Below, piece after piece: positions 14,572 to 26,634 of a stretch of 64,000 nt of DNA; position 1 is the first letter of the stretch; every line of letters starts with the position of its first letter. Origin of the DNA: Obelidium mucronatum (lineage: Eukaryota; Chytridiomycota; Chytridiomycetes; Chytridiales; Chytriomycetaceae); NCBI GenBank assembly GCA_025765595.1, contig JAIVFH010000017.1:310001-374000 (forward strand), written 5' to 3'. A program made the position numbers and the translations under genes. The notes under the pieces are model-generated. The model was not told the origin of the DNA and ran no database searches. It saw only the letters and a program-made list of their open reading frames with translations.

Positions 14572-16080
14572 TCAATTACTGGAGTCTTCTTCCTGTCTCC
14601 TCTTGAAAATATTTCCATACAAACAAGAGCGATTGGTTTCGCCGTTTCCAGAGCGAACAGTTGAAATGAATGTGTATCCGCGTCGAATTTTCTTATGGCC
14701 CCACAGCTTATCGAAGTAGACCAATTAATAAATGTGAAAGAAAGATCAACGTCAGTACCTCTTTGCCAGTCCTGCCATCCAAGCATGCCACGACCCCATT
14801 TCCGGCAACAAACACTCGATCATCCTCAAAAAATATATTCGCATCAAAGCTCCTTTGCATGAAAGGTGGGGAGTAATTCCATAGTTGTTCCCCATCCTTC
14901 ATTCGAATAGCACGCACTTGTCCACGCAGAGAGACATATAAAACACGAGCTAGTGAATCGAATGATAGCTGTGCATTTGCAGAATAACTATTTCCGGAAT
15001 AACTTTCGGACCCGCCTGCTACCAACGAATAGCCCGGCAGTTGCTCACTCTCGCCTGCAATGTCGCTGTTCAAGGAGACCCCGGACCCGACGAGCACCGA
15101 AAGTACTCCCATTCCCATACCCTTCAACTTGTTTTCCCATACAAGACCCCCAGACTTCAAATCATACAAGCGTAAATTGATTGCAGAAGCCGCAAGTACA
15201 AGGTCTGAATAGGCTAGAGGAATCATGTCTGAAGAGTTATACCCAACCCCGGACAGAGTTATCTCTCCGTTTCTTGGAATCGGAAATTCGTCGCCAGTTT
15301 GCTTGGATAAGACATTGATATAGCCACTTGCTCCAAAGTATATCGCATCCGTCAGGCTTGGTTTAGACGAAGAGGAAACGTGATGACGATTGAAGGGGAT
15401 GTTTTCAGTTGCGTTTCCAGAGGCCATTGTGGACAAGGTGCATATGTGGCGATGCTTGACGTCGGACCTCCAGACCTGCAAGAGCACATCAGGTCTCGAA
15501 ATCAATTACTAATAGATAATACCTCAAATCCTGCAAGGGCGTTCAATGCATACACTCTTCCGTTTCCAGCAACGAAAAGGGTTCCGTTTTCAATTAGCAA
15601 GAACGGCTTTGTTGAATAGCCTTCCATCATTGGCGTGGAATGACTCCACAGCTCCTCCCCAGTCTTGATTGAAAGGGCCCTGACAATAAAGTTGCCAGCA
15701 ACATATACAATATCTTCTGGATCTATTTTTGAATTTGCATAGCTTGGTGCCTTTGGATATGGATCGCGTGTGGTTGTGTTTTGATTGTAAGTCACTGTGT
15801 CACGCCCCTGAGCCATCACTGGGTAACCAATACCGATTCCAATCAGCTTGTTTTCCCATATTAAAGCGCCACTGCTTGCTGAAAGACACCTGAGGTTTGC
15901 ACCGCTTGTTACGAGGAGAGTGGATTCCAATGGATCTGGTATGACCAAGGTTGGGTTTCCAATGCCAGTGCCGTGCAAAGTGGCCTCCCACACTTGTTTC
16001 CCAGTGTCCATATGTAAGGCAATAACGTATCCACCAAGACCGACGAAGAGTAATTTGTTGGTTGATTGGTTGAAACTCAT
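14572..16080 (-). CDS. PQQ-like beta-propeller repeat protein, copy B
   Basis: A tandem paralogue of the neighbouring propeller gene. The start at 16080 (MSFNQSTNKLLFVG) aligns with copy A's N-terminal KLLFVGSEG block; an earlier in-frame Met at 16125 is less likely. Blade motifs include VIALHMDTGKQVWE, VRALSIKTGEELWSHS, VYALNALAG and VRAIRMKDGEQLWNYS. The last exon encodes RRGYTFISTVRSGNGETNR and ends at TGA 14572-14574. A and B share the exon plan, the NTTTRDP linker and the SGNGETNRS tail, but differ at many residues, so the duplication is not recent. No signal peptide is seen. Function is unknown. Confidence 0.75.
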
Positions 16081-16370
16081 GTTTTTAGATTGAAGTTTTG
16101 AATGTAGATACATAATATCATACATTACAAAGCATTACAATACTAGAGTCAACTTGAGTCACTTGTTCTTGCATGCCCTTGCGTTGGTTGAAAGAAATGT
16201 GAGTTAAACCCAAGTTAGCAACTCAAGCCAGCTTGAACTATCTAAATTGAATGAATAGTCTGAAAGAGTTAAATCAGCATTCTGCAATTCATCACATGTA
16301 CTTGAACGCAGGTTTCATGGACTTGACCCACAACCTCCTTTCTTTCTTTTTTTTTTTCGACCAACAAACG

Positions 16371-19292
16371 ATGTCAGGCCAGGCTCACCACCATCGGTCA
16401 ACGCAGAAGAGCGGCAACAAGGGCTTTAAGTCTAAACACGCATCGAAAGGATCACTGAAGGCACAGAACAAGGGTTAGTTGCCGTGACGTTCTGGACGCC
16501 TGCTGAAGCTTCAACCACAGGAAAGGTTAACCGGAACAAAGTATCTGGTGCTTCCACGGCAGCTCAGAAAAGAATCGATCGTCGAAATGCCTCAAAGATT
16601 GAACAGAAGAAGAAACGGGCGGATCTGATGATGGCCACAAGACTGTTTTCTGGGCCAAATGCTCCTCCAAAAGTTGTCGCCATTGTCCCACTATGTCCCG
16701 ATGTCGATGCATTTAAAGTGATCAGAGATTTGTTTGCAGCTTTGGAAGTTGAGGTTCCAGCCAACATCAATGACGGATCTCCTGTACTATTGCCGTGAGT
16801 TCGACAAATGATTCAGCACACCTTTATTCGCAGAGTTATTCAATAGTTTATCTAGACTCCTTAATTTCAAGCAGCGTCTTCTTTTGATTCCAACGCCTCG
16901 TACAGTCCCAGAAATTTTGCCACATATTCAAATTGCAGACTTCATGCTCCCTGTGATGAGTGCAACAGTTGAAGTAGATTCCATTGGAGATCAAGCCATG
17001 AGTGCCATTAAAAGCGTTGGTGTCCCAACTATTCTGGGTGAGTGGAACAAATTTTGTATCTTACAACAACTGAGGTTTCTGTTAGGTGGCATTGTTCAAC
17101 ACTTGGAAAACGGACCTGATCCAAAAACTCGCGATGCTATTCGAAAATCACTTCAAAGCTTCTTGGTCGCACACTTTCCAACTTGCGATGGTCGCGTCTA
17201 CAGTATTTATGATGCCCCTGGGCTTGGAATCAAGGATTCAATGCCATTAGCACACACTGAAGTATCCGCCTTTGTAAGACACGTTTCTGGGCAAATTCCA
17301 AAGGGGTCAGTTTGGAGGGATAGACATAGTTATGTCCTCAGTGAAGGAGTTGATTTTGTGGAGACGAAGGAAGGCGAGGGGGTTTTAAAGGTTGTTGGTC
17401 ACATTCGAGGAGAAAAACTCAGCGCGAATCGATTGGTTTACATTCCAGGATTCGGTGAATTTCAAATTCAAAAGGTATGAGCTCAATTGGCTTTCATGCT
17501 TCGTTGTTTTTACAATGGTTGGGATTGTTTAGATTACAACATGTCCGATTGAAAAGAAGGACGAAATCATCGAGCCCGCCGTTTTACAAGTTCCAGACGC
17601 CGAACTTCAGGTTTGTGCGCTTTTGTGGTTTTTTAATTTTTCCTCACACACCCATTAGGATTCTTTGGTGGCTTTCAATGAACCAGATCCTCTCGATGCT
17701 GAGCAAACATGGCCAACGGAAGAGGAGTTGGCTGAGGCCGATGCTCGCGTTGCTCAACTAGAACGCCGTCGTGCAAGATTCGGTGATGATTTTGATGAAA
17801 ATATGGACATGGGTGAAGACGATGGAGATGCCGCGGACGGTACCACCGGACCAAAAAAACGAACTGTCAAAGCTCCAAAGGGAACTTCCTCCTACCAAGC
17901 AGCTTGGATTGTTGATGACGATGATGAAGAAGATGATAGTGATGACGACGACGCTAGCGACGATGAAATGAAGGATGGAAATGCCTCTGCCCACGCTAGT
18001 GATGATGAAAAGGATGTGGAAGATGAGGAATACGAAGAAGTAGAGCTTGAAGACAAGCAAAACGACTTTGATGTCGATTTCAATGCGGCAGACGATGCTA
18101 GACAGTTGAGTTGATTGATTTTGTCTCGGGTTGAAGTCTGACTGTGTATTCAGATACAAAAACTACCTCGAAACGAAGAAGAGACTAGATGACGCAGATG
18201 AAGATCGACAGTTCCCTGATGAAATGGAAACACCTCGAGACATTGCTGCTCGTTTAAGATTCCAAAAATATCGTGGGCTCAAGAGCTTCAGAACGTCACC
18301 ATGGGATCCTTATGAGAACTTACCCATTGATTACGCAAAGATTTTTCAATTCGAAAGCTTCAAAAAGACCAAGACTCGTCTCATCAAAGACTTGGAAGAG
18401 AGTGAAGAAGGTGTTGATGTAGGCAGACGAGTAATTGTGTGGATTGAAGCTGTCCCAAAGAAAGTACTAGGTTCGTTTCAGCAGGCCCAATTCATCTTTG
18501 AACAGCGAATACTGATTTTCGTTGTCAACAGAAATCATCACTCCGAAGAAACCATTCGTCATCTTTTCCCTCCTTCCCCATGAGAACAAAATCACACTCT
18601 CAACTATTAGTGTCCACCGTGTCGACGAGCCAGGAAAAGACGCCCCTGTCATCAAATCTAAGGATCCCTTAATCATGTTTATTGGATTCAGGCGGTACGA
18701 AATCCGTCCAATCTATTCCGCAGACTCGCGGAGTGGCAGCAACAATGTTCATCGCTATGAACGATATTTCCACCACGACAGGAACGTAATTGCAAACTTT
18801 TATGGACCAATTGGTTTCGAAAGTGAACCTGTTCTCTTGTTTAAAGCAAATGAAAATGGTTCGTTCCAAGTTCACTCCCCTGTTCCTTTATTAACACTTG
18901 TTCTCTGTCATCAATCAGGTGGCGCACCCATTCTCGTGGCTTCGGGAACCTTGGTTCCACCTACTCCAAACCGAATCATTGCCAAGCGTATCATGCTCAC
19001 GGGACACCCATTTAAGATTCATAAACGATCCGCAGTTATTCGCTATATGTTCTTTAACCCTCAAGACATTGAGTACTTTAAACCCGTACAACTGACTACC
19101 AAAATGGGACGTATTGGGCACATCAAAGAAAGCTTGGGTACACATGGATACATGAAGTGCATGTTTGATGAACAACTGACTGCAAGTGATACCGTGTGTT
19201 TGTCTCTGTATAAGCGTGTGTTTCCAAAGTGGAATACTCGCAATTGGGTTGAAGAATTCGAAGTTCAAAAGTCCAGTGATATGGAAGCTTAA
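16371..19292 (+). CDS. TSR1: Ribosome biogenesis protein TSR1
   Basis: TSR1 is a GTPase-like but inactive factor, related to BMS1, that assembles the 40S subunit and blocks premature factor binding to pre-40S particles. The N-terminus has basic SGNKGFKSKHASKGS. The AARP2CN region contains FMLPVMSATVEVDSIGDQAM (about 16943) and the following GVPTILG. An acidic Asp/Glu-rich stretch lies at 17790-18090. The C-terminal region includes YRGLKSFRTSPWDPYENLP (about 18270) and GPIGFESEPVLLFK (about 18808). It ends at MEA-TAA, 19292. At least six short introns interrupt it, for example 16471-16521 and a 46-nt one near 17041-17086. The order and the RGLKSFRTSPWDPYE motif are diagnostic. Confidence 0.92.
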
Positions 19293-19436
19293 GCGATGTC
19301 TTTGTCACTCAACATAATCGATTTCAATAAACAGGGCTTTTTTGTCTTGATCAATTTCGGCATTAGCCTCAAATGATCTGATACTATCACCAATTTATCT
19401 AAAATTGATCATTAAAACTATAAGATAATTCATAAT

Positions 19437-20005
19437 TTATTTGCCCTTCCGTTTTTCCTCTTCAAGAATAGTGCCTGCGATTGTTAGTTTCGAATTATCC
19501 CCTAAAACACCGAATGTACTTGATGCAACTTCACGCATTCTCGAAGCCGATATACATTTTGTAAGTTGATTGAGTCTTGCTTTTTACATAACACCAATTC
19601 TCAATGGCCACGACTGTTCGAATAGCCAAGTCGCTTACGGAAGGAACGACGTTAAAAACTTCATAGCATTAAAAAGATACCAAGCAAACCTTTGCTCCTT
19701 TCCAAGCTTCATTTCAGCAAGCGTCAGAATCTTTCCAAAGCAGTTTTCTCGATCTACCAAGGGGAGATCGCGAATAAGGGCGTGGCGAGGCGGTACAAAC
19801 ATCTGTGGAAACCGTTTTGAAGCTTGGTTCACTAAAAAAGGCTTAGATTTTAACCAAAGATAATCTTGGATATAATATCTACGTACAGTTATCAGTGCTA
19901 GTGGAAGCTATGTTGGGTTTGCCTGCAAGATATATGAGAAAGACAAAGCAACGGCCAAGGCAACAAACCAAACAACTTCATTCTCAAGTCTTGGGCTTCT
20001 TCCAT
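19437..20005 (-). CDS. Small basic protein of unknown function
   Basis: I rebuilt this from four exons with consistent phases. Exon 1 is MEEAQDLRMKLFG (ATG 20005, donor GTTTGT). A 37-nt exon encodes KPNIASTSTDN. The next exon encodes FPQMFVPPRHALIRDLPLVD and a segment ending AEMKLGKEQ. The last exon carries MREVASSTFGVLGDNSKLTI and ends EEEKRKGK at TAA 19437-19439. The product is about 117 residues, with a Lys/Glu-rich predicted helix at the end. I do not recognise the family. The gene begins 20 bp past the RecQ stop on the same strand. Consistent phases across three introns support coding, but the start is uncertain because an in-frame ORF runs back to 20086. Confidence 0.5.
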
Positions 20006-20024
20006 GGTTTTTCCACTCGCGGTT

Positions 20025-22578
20025 TTAAATCCAGCGTATCCGGAGTAACTTTTCGCAGAGGTTTTTAGGAGCATCATCATCATCATGGTCTACAATATCA
20101 TCGTCATCGAACAAAGTGCGTTTTGGTGCCCTCTCAAATCTACTATCGTTTCCATCATCATCGACCATTGAAATCTCGCGATTATGCGTTGGTTCTTTTC
20201 TCTTACTCGCAGCCGAATACGTCACCCAAGTTCCATTCGGAAGTTTAATCGACCTTTTTTTGGGGGGGGGCAAATGGTAAGAAAATGAAATGAAAACAAG
20301 ATACGAGGCTGTACTCAACTCATCAAATACCCCTCGACCACGCAAATTTCCGCCTCCATACTTTGCACACCATTCTTGATCCACTTTCTTTGGGTCTCGA
20401 CAAACATCACACATTTTCTTATCCTCGCAGATCGTCAATTGCTCATTTGCACTCATTCTCGTGGAATCCTCGCCAAAATAATTCATAATATGAATATGTC
20501 GACATATCTTTCTGTTTTCACAATATTTGATGAACTAAAAAAAGAAATGAATCCAAAAAAAAAAATGTAAGCAAGGGTTCGTCGGGCAAAAAAGTCATTG
20601 AAATCAAACTTTTACATCTTCAAAAGCTTTCATTGCATTTTTGGAGGATGAATCTTTGCTCTTGCTGGTATTCCCGCCGGACTTCCATCCGTTTTGTTGC
20701 TGATCGTTGGCGCTTTTTGAAATAAGGAATATGATGCGTTCTTTGTCGTCTTGGGTATAATATAGGATACATCTGCTCTTCAAACCGTCACGGCCAGCTG
20801 TAAAAAACACAGATAGGTTTGTTGAAAGTCGCAAAAGAGAAATTCTGCAGACCTCGACCAGCTTGCTGATAGTAGGCCTCCATTGACTGGGCAAGGTCCC
20901 AATGTAAAACAAAGCGAACTGATATTTTTGTTATTAGAACAAAGTAGGAATCTTACTATTGGGCAACCAAACCATCTTTCTTGTCAATTCCCATTCCAAA
21001 CGCAACCGTGGCTATCACAATATCACATGAAATAGTTTCGGCTGGTTTAGAGGCATCCTCGCCGCGCTTTTTTCGGGACGATTTCAGTAGTTCCATCTGT
21101 CCAAGCTTTCAAAAGCGATGTTCTAAGTTGATTGCTGAGACCTGCGTGATATGCTTGCGCATTGATTCCATCCGCTTGCAGTCGGGTCGCAAGAGATTCA
21201 CATGATTCACGCGTTCCGCAGTATCTTGGAAAATAAAATAAAAAAGTGTCAATCTTTACAGCACAAACACACATGAACAGTTATACTTACATTATTCCGC
21301 ATGCACTCTTTTTCCCAAACAATCGCTTACTCTCTGCATTTTCCTTATAGATGGTTTCTTTGACATCGTCGTATCGATCAGTGTTGTTGAATCGAACTTG
21401 GTAGTCGAGGTTGGGCCGATTGAATGACGAAATGAAGAGAATGTGGTCATGCTCAATGTCCAGTTGTTTCAAGATGTCCTGTCTGACACTATTTTTTTTT
21501 GACTCCATTAATCATCAAGTCCGAATAATCTTTAAAAAAAAGAAAGACCCTCAAACCTCGCTGTGGCTGTTGCAGTAAGAGCCATAATTGGAACTCTGGG
21601 GAAAGCCATTTTGAAATACGTGAGTTTTCGGTAATCTCCACGAAAATCATGACCCCATTCTGAGATACAATGTGCCTAATGATGGAATCGTAAGAAGAGT
21701 ATTTGCGTTTCCAATACATGTTATTTTTTTTTTTCAGGCCAAACCTCAGTCAATCACCAGACGCGCCAACATTCCTCGCAAATCAAGAAACTTTAATATC
21801 TCCCTGAATCGGTCAGTCGCCATTAACTCTGGGGTCACATAGAGCATTTTGATTTTCGGCGTAGGCTCAGAAAGGTCCTTATAAACCATTTTTCGATCGG
21901 ATTCCTTCAATGTCGAATTTAACGTTGCTGCATTAACTCCCAGCTTCTGCAATGCGTCCACTTGGTTTTGCTGAGGGAATCATATTGTCACCAAAACCGT
22001 ATCAATGAAAGGAAAATACCAACAATTAACGCTGTCAGATTTCAGTAAAAGAAATAAACCAGCAGATTTCACAAGAAGTAAAAAAACGTCGTCTTTACCA
22101 AGTAACGGAGAAATAATGATGGAAACTCCAGTGGATATAACGGACGGCAGCTGATACGTTAGACTCTTTCCAGCACCTGTCGGCATTATGACAAGAACGT
22201 TTTTCCCTGAAGGGAAAACATCAGCGCGACACGCAGCACACGAGGAACATTCAGTTCATTACCTTGCATGGCCATTGCAACAATCTTTCCTTGGTCGCCT
22301 CTAAAGGATTTGAGATTGAAGACTACGAGGTCGTTAAGTGCCGGCCTGCAATTCAAACGATGCGCGCACCCGATGTCAAGCGCCTTCTGGATCCGAGTAT
22401 TGATGGTTGCCGCATCTGCGGCGGGTTGTTCCTGGTGGTGCTTCTGCTGCTGGAAGTCCAGCGTGCTGCTCGGCGTTGGGCGTTGCGGCGGCGGCTGCTT
22501 GAAGAAGCCGAGAAGCGACTGTTGGCCTGGCGGAAGACTGTTTTTCTTTGCTTTTTGCTTCGGCTTCGCGCGGTCCAT
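20025..22578 (-). CDS. RecQ-family DNA helicase with N-terminal PIP-box
   Basis: A 3'-5' DNA helicase for replication repair. Residues 19-26 are QQSLLGFF, a perfect PCNA-interacting motif (QxxLxxFF). The helicase core follows: motif 0 FRGDQGKIV, motif [16 protein letters not shown] (about 22160), motif Ib LYVTPE (about 21845), motif II region RLVIDEAH near 21760, motif [15 protein letters not shown] (about 21590), motif [13 protein letters not shown] (about 21415), motif [12 protein letters not shown] (about 21000) and motif VI QQAGRG (about 20870). The zinc-binding region contains [11 protein letters not shown] (about 20415). A short acidic tail ([13 protein letters not shown]) ends at 20025. 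No HRDC domain is apparent. The length, about 650-700 residues, suggests a RECQ1/RECQ5-type short enzyme rather than Sgs1/BLM. Confidence 0.88.
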
Positions 22579-22676
22579 CAGGTGGGTTGGAACGCGCGAC
22601 TGGGTTTGTAAAAATAAAATAACAACGATTTATTCAGACGCTTCCTCGAATTAGTCGGCTTGTTCTGATGTAAAGT

Positions 22677-23001
22677 TTATCCACATTTTGCAATGATTTG
22701 AAGTGGCACGTTGCTGGCTTCTTCTTTTGTTGGAATTCGAGTTTGAAGTACATCACCCAATTCCATGTACACAGCGTATGAATTAATGAGCATAGAAGAG
22801 CCATTGTCGAGCATCCGTAAAAAGACATCCACCATAATGGTAAACATCGCGTTTTTTTTTTCGCAATGTATTTTTCGCAATGTATGACCACAACGCATAC
22901 GTCACTACACTTGAGCAGACGACAGCTTCCTCGGGATTGATGAACTTCTTAAGAAACTGAACCAAGCTGAGACGAAAGAGTAAGAATGAAAATAAGAACA
23001 A
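22677..23001 (-). CDS. Uncharacterised short gene or gene fragment
   Basis: After a plausible acceptor (TTTCGTCTCAG, about 22972) one frame reads LVQFLKKFINPEEAVVCSSV. After an A-run the adjacent frame reads MFTIMVDVFLRMLDNGSSML and ends IIAKCG at 22677. Both segments look protein-like and helical, but the frame switch near 22850 is not explained by a clear intron. An upstream piece near 23060 (ITFARPVNTWTSV) could be another exon. I cannot name a family. It may be a small gene with one base miscalled in the A-run, or a decayed gene. Confidence 0.25.
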
Positions 23002-23231
23002 TTTACAAAGTTGATTTAACTTTTCTACTGTTGATTAACATTACCAACTGATGTCCAGGTATTTACTGGTCTCGCAAATGTAATTTTAACACGAAATTGC
23101 GGCAAATGTGGACATTATTATATTATGTATGGCGTTGTTCCGTTGCTCTAAAGTCACCATCATCCTGGAATATTCCAAACTCATAACATTCGCCGAACCC
23201 CAACGCCCACCCCAAAAGCTTAACCAACCGC

Positions 23232-23313
23232 CGACAACGGCAGGGTTCGAACCTGCGCATCCAGAGGATAACAGATTTCAAGTCTGTCGCCTTAACCACT
23301 CGGCCACGTTGTC
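23232..23313 (-). tRNA. tRNA-Ser (anticodon UGA)
   Basis: The minus strand folds as a class II tRNA. The 7-bp acceptor stem GACAACG/CGTTGTC is perfect. The D-arm has GGCCGAGTGGTTAAGGC, the anticodon arm CAGACT-TGA-AATCTG gives UGA, there is a long variable arm, and the T-arm is CAGGTTCGAACCCTG. There is no intron, and the discriminator base is G, as expected for serine tRNAs. Confidence 0.96.
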
Positions 23314-23632
23314 TTGCATTTTGGAAAAATTATTAGACATAAGTATGGTGATTGTTCTATTCCTCAAATGATCAAACTGCGTCATATCTTCATAATTTAA
23401 AGAACTATCCATCCATAGTGCTACTACTGGCGGCTTAGGTCCACATCTGCCGTTCTCGTAGAACTCGAGATTATACTCGATGGGCATGTTTGAAACAAGA
23501 CAGCCATTGGTGAAGGGGATTCACGATAGCACCGCGATTTTTGATAAACTTGATATTTAAAGCCAAAGAGTGATTGGGTTGGACATCTGGACCAAGTGTT
23601 ATTTTTTATTTTTTTATTCTTTTATTTTTACA
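23314..23632. other. Intergenic region upstream of the PPR gene
   Basis: AT-rich, ending in a T-rich tract (about 23600-23630) just before the ATG of the PPR gene. On the minus strand a 55-codon open stretch (MPIEYNLEFYENGRCGPKPP, from 23487) looks protein-like but joins no clear exon. It is left unassigned. Confidence 0.4.
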
Positions 23633-25491
23633 ATGACGTTCGTCCGTCAGTTTTCGACACGGAAGGAACGCATTGGACGACTAGTCCAGCAGAAACTGTC
23701 TGGCACGACAGATGAGATGGTGGCTGACGGATCCAAGCAGGGAACGGCGGGAACCGCAACCTCGGAGCGACCCGCGTCTCCCTTGCCCGCCGCATCTCCC
23801 TGCGCCGGAAGCGGCGGCGCGCGGCAGCAGCCGGGTGGAGTGGTTCAGCGACAAGTACCTGCTCGGGCAGCGCGTGGCGCAGCTCGTGGCGGGGCGGACA
23901 GACGTGGTACGCGCGCGACCTCGTGCGGCGGCACCGCGGGGCGGCGGACGGCGGCGTGTTCGGCGTGCTGATCGGCGCGCTGGCGGCGGCCGGGCGCGCG
24001 GACGACGCGCTGGCGGCGCTCGCCGATGCGCGCGCGAAGGGCGTCGCGCCGAGTCCGCAGGCCCTGACGCCGCTGCTGGCGCTGCTCGCCGCCCGCCTCG
24101 CCCGCAACCCGGCGCCGGCCGACTGCGCCGCGCTGCGCGACGTGTGGGCGTCCATTCCCGCACCGACAACAATCAACGCGAACGCGATGCTGCTCGCGTG
24201 CTCGCACTGCGTCGCACTCGGCGGCTTCGACATCGGCCGCGACATCTACAAGACGATGCTCGACAACCAGCGCGCAAAACTATCCGATGTGATGATTCCA
24301 GACATTGCCACCTACACCGCCGCCTTTCGCTTGTATGCGCAAGCCCAGGCCGATCCAATGCCTATCCTGGAAGTGGATCTGATGGCTTCGAAACTTGATG
24401 TCGATGTGCCACTGGTAACCACCCTGCTTCACTACCTCGCTGCCGGCCCGGGAAAAGACGACAACACTTTCAGGATTATAGCCAGCGCTGCTTTCAATCT
24501 TCCCCTTATTGGGGCTCCCCACCACAAGTTCAAGAAGGACACAAAGTTTGTAGCGTTCCTCAAAAGCCAGGCTCCAAACTTGCGGCTTTCAACAAAAGCA
24601 CTTGACGTGATCTTGAGATTTCTCAATCACAGTCGTGATCCCAATGGCATCAATATTATCAAGTATCTGCAAGACAAAAATGAGTTGGATGGTCTCTTGG
24701 ATCCGGGAATCGCGAGACTCTGTGTCTACATGTTTTGTATGGTCAAGAATATGGATCAAACTGCCATTCAGTTTATTGAATCTCTTCCTCGCCGAATCTT
24801 TGATGGCGACAAGAAGGCGGGAGGTCTTGGGTCAAAGTCTGAATTCCTATCTCACGTTGCATGGAAAGGTGTTTCAAGAAAGTCCACACCGGATGAAGAA
24901 AAACAGAGGCTTGTTGATATAGTTGTCAAAATCTGCAGTCAAGATTTTAAGGAAGCAGCCGTGTCGGGCAGCTTTCGCCAGAATATCGAAGACAATATGG
25001 TCACCTATTCCCACACCATCACAAATTGTTTAAATGTCTTGTTGGTTGCCTCCACCATGCATTCCAAGAGTAATACGGAGAAATATGGACGGGACTATGG
25101 TATTTTTGCCGCGAGAATCGCCAGTTTTTATTGCGTTCCAGCCCTCAAGGCGTTATCAAATCCAAATATTTATGGAGAAGGCCGAAAGTTTATATGGGGA
25201 TATGAGGCAATCTTGACTGTTTCGAGCAAGTGTTTTGAACGAGGTATCAATGCAATGTCGTCATCAGAAATAAGAAGACAGTTGAGGCGCCGAAATGAGC
25301 GTGAAGATGGGGAAGAGAAAGATGGTAGCCAAGGTCATGAGAACAAGGGCGAGAAGGGAGAAGTTGATTATTTCTCGTTGCATCAAGCACGAAGATTAAA
25401 AGTCGCCGCCCATGAGGTTGAGACATGGACGCAGTTGAAGAAAAATTGCAACAGCATGTTGAAACAGTCGCCCCAAATCTATAATATTTAG
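23633..25491 (+). CDS. Mitochondrial PPR-type RNA-binding protein (frame broken near its 5' end)
   Basis: The N-terminus (MTFVRQFSTRKERIGRLVQQ) is Arg/Ser-rich like a mitochondrial presequence. Past 23920 a long frame encodes helix-turn-helix repeats such as GVFGVLIGALAAAGRADDAL and AKGVAPSPQALTPLLALLA, with the spacing of pentatricopeptide repeats. The 3' two thirds (to IYNI-TAG, 25491) are alpha-helical, with a charged Glu/Arg-rich patch near 25290-25360. PPR proteins of this kind act in mitochondrial RNA processing or translation; the exact orthologue is not evident. The coding sense moves through three frames between 23760 and 23930: the presequence, then VEWFSDKYLLGQRVAQLVAG, then YARDLVRRHRG. 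There is no room for introns. The breaks fall in a GC-rich island and may be consensus errors. Confidence 0.65.
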
Positions 25492-25868
25492 TATTTATCT
25501 CAACATTTCTTTCATATGTTCTTTCGATCGATTGTGTGTGTGTGTGTTTATTAATAATAATTCAAACAGTTGAGAATGAACTTTTGTTGAATCTTTTTAG
25601 ACACAGAGATGGGAGGGCAAGAACGACTAGTAGAGATTGTCCATTCTCGCGTAGATTAAGAAACAGGTTGAACAACTCTTTAAGTTTTAGCTATGCGAAA
25701 TCAATCGAACAGAGAGAAAAATGAATTCGAGTAAATACTAATTATTCCACTGCTCCTTTCATCCCGAAAAGGGCCTGTGTTCTATAAGTCCTTCTTTCCT
25801 TCTACTAAGGCATTCTGGTGAGTGCTAGGTTGCCTGAATTATTTAAGCTCACTTTTTTTTTTATTCTT
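25492..25868. other. Intergenic spacer between convergent genes
   Basis: The spacer contains a short (GT)n tract near 25533-25547 and AT-rich sequence. I see no gene, RNA or repeat family. It lies between the PPR gene stop and the TRAPPC2L stop. Confidence 0.6.
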
Positions 25869-26634
25869 TCAACCGAGCACCATAGTGTCAATCGCAGTAT
25901 GAAATCTCTTGCTGGTAATTTTAGGCAATGATTCAAGCTCATAAAACGGGTTATTAACCAAAGCAATGTATTGGTTATGAATTCGTCGAAACAGCTGACA
26001 GAATGAGGTCCAAGTTCAGAATTAGAAAAACACTATATATATTGCGTGAAATAAAAAGAATAACTCACGTTTTTCATTTCAATATCCTTGATCGACGAAT
26101 CAGTCATGCTGATGACAATGACGAATTTGATTTTGGTGTTGGTCATGAATCCATATCTAACATTCAATATATATGTAATATGAGTAGCTATTCGGTTATA
26201 TGGCTAGCATTTCTTAGCATACACGGCAAGATCTTCCAAGCAATATAAAAGTCCGAGGTATAAATCCATATTCTTTGATCCTGGAGCCACTGTTTTTTGT
26301 GAAATATCAGCACTTTTTTTCCCGCGAGAGCGAACATTGTAGCGAAAATGCAGTCGTGGCAGTATGTAAACAGAGCTACGTTACTGTTTTGTACCTCTTT
26401 CCTCGATTATATCACAGGCCGTGTGGCTGCAATGGGCAGACAGATCAGTTACAGCTCGATGAATATCCCCCCCCCAGCGTCGCCGACTTACCAGCAGTAG
26501 TGAAATTTAAGTTCCTGGTGGCGGGTACTGAAGGGTCGAATAAACAGTGGATTGTTCTGGCCGATTATCTGCTTAAGCGCATCATCATGGTCCAGCTCGC
26601 CGCTTACATTCTTTCCTATCACAGCAACACACAT
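25869..26634 (-). CDS. TRAPPC2L: TRAPP complex subunit TRAPPC2L (sedlin-like longin domain)
   Basis: A core TRAPP subunit (yeast Tca17) that helps activate Rab1/Rab11-type GTPases at the Golgi. The gene is split into small exons. Joined, they give MCVAVIGKN, then NNPLFIRPFS and ELKFHY (about 26500-26555), HTACDIIEER (about 26415), LYLGLLYCLEDLAVY (about 26245), GFMTNTKIKFVIVI (about 26130) and IKDIEMKN. The last exon has NPFYELESLPKITSKRFHTA and ends TMVLG-TGA at 25869. Block order and spacing match TRAPPC2L through the whole longin fold. The first intron uses GTAAGC near 26607. An upstream Met at 26688 is possible but adds non-conserved residues. Confidence 0.82.

Noticed and set aside
23633..25491. 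PPR gene as a true pseudogene
   Set aside because: Over 500 codons after the early breaks are open and protein-like, and similar one-base breaks affect essential genes here, so sequence error is the better explanation.
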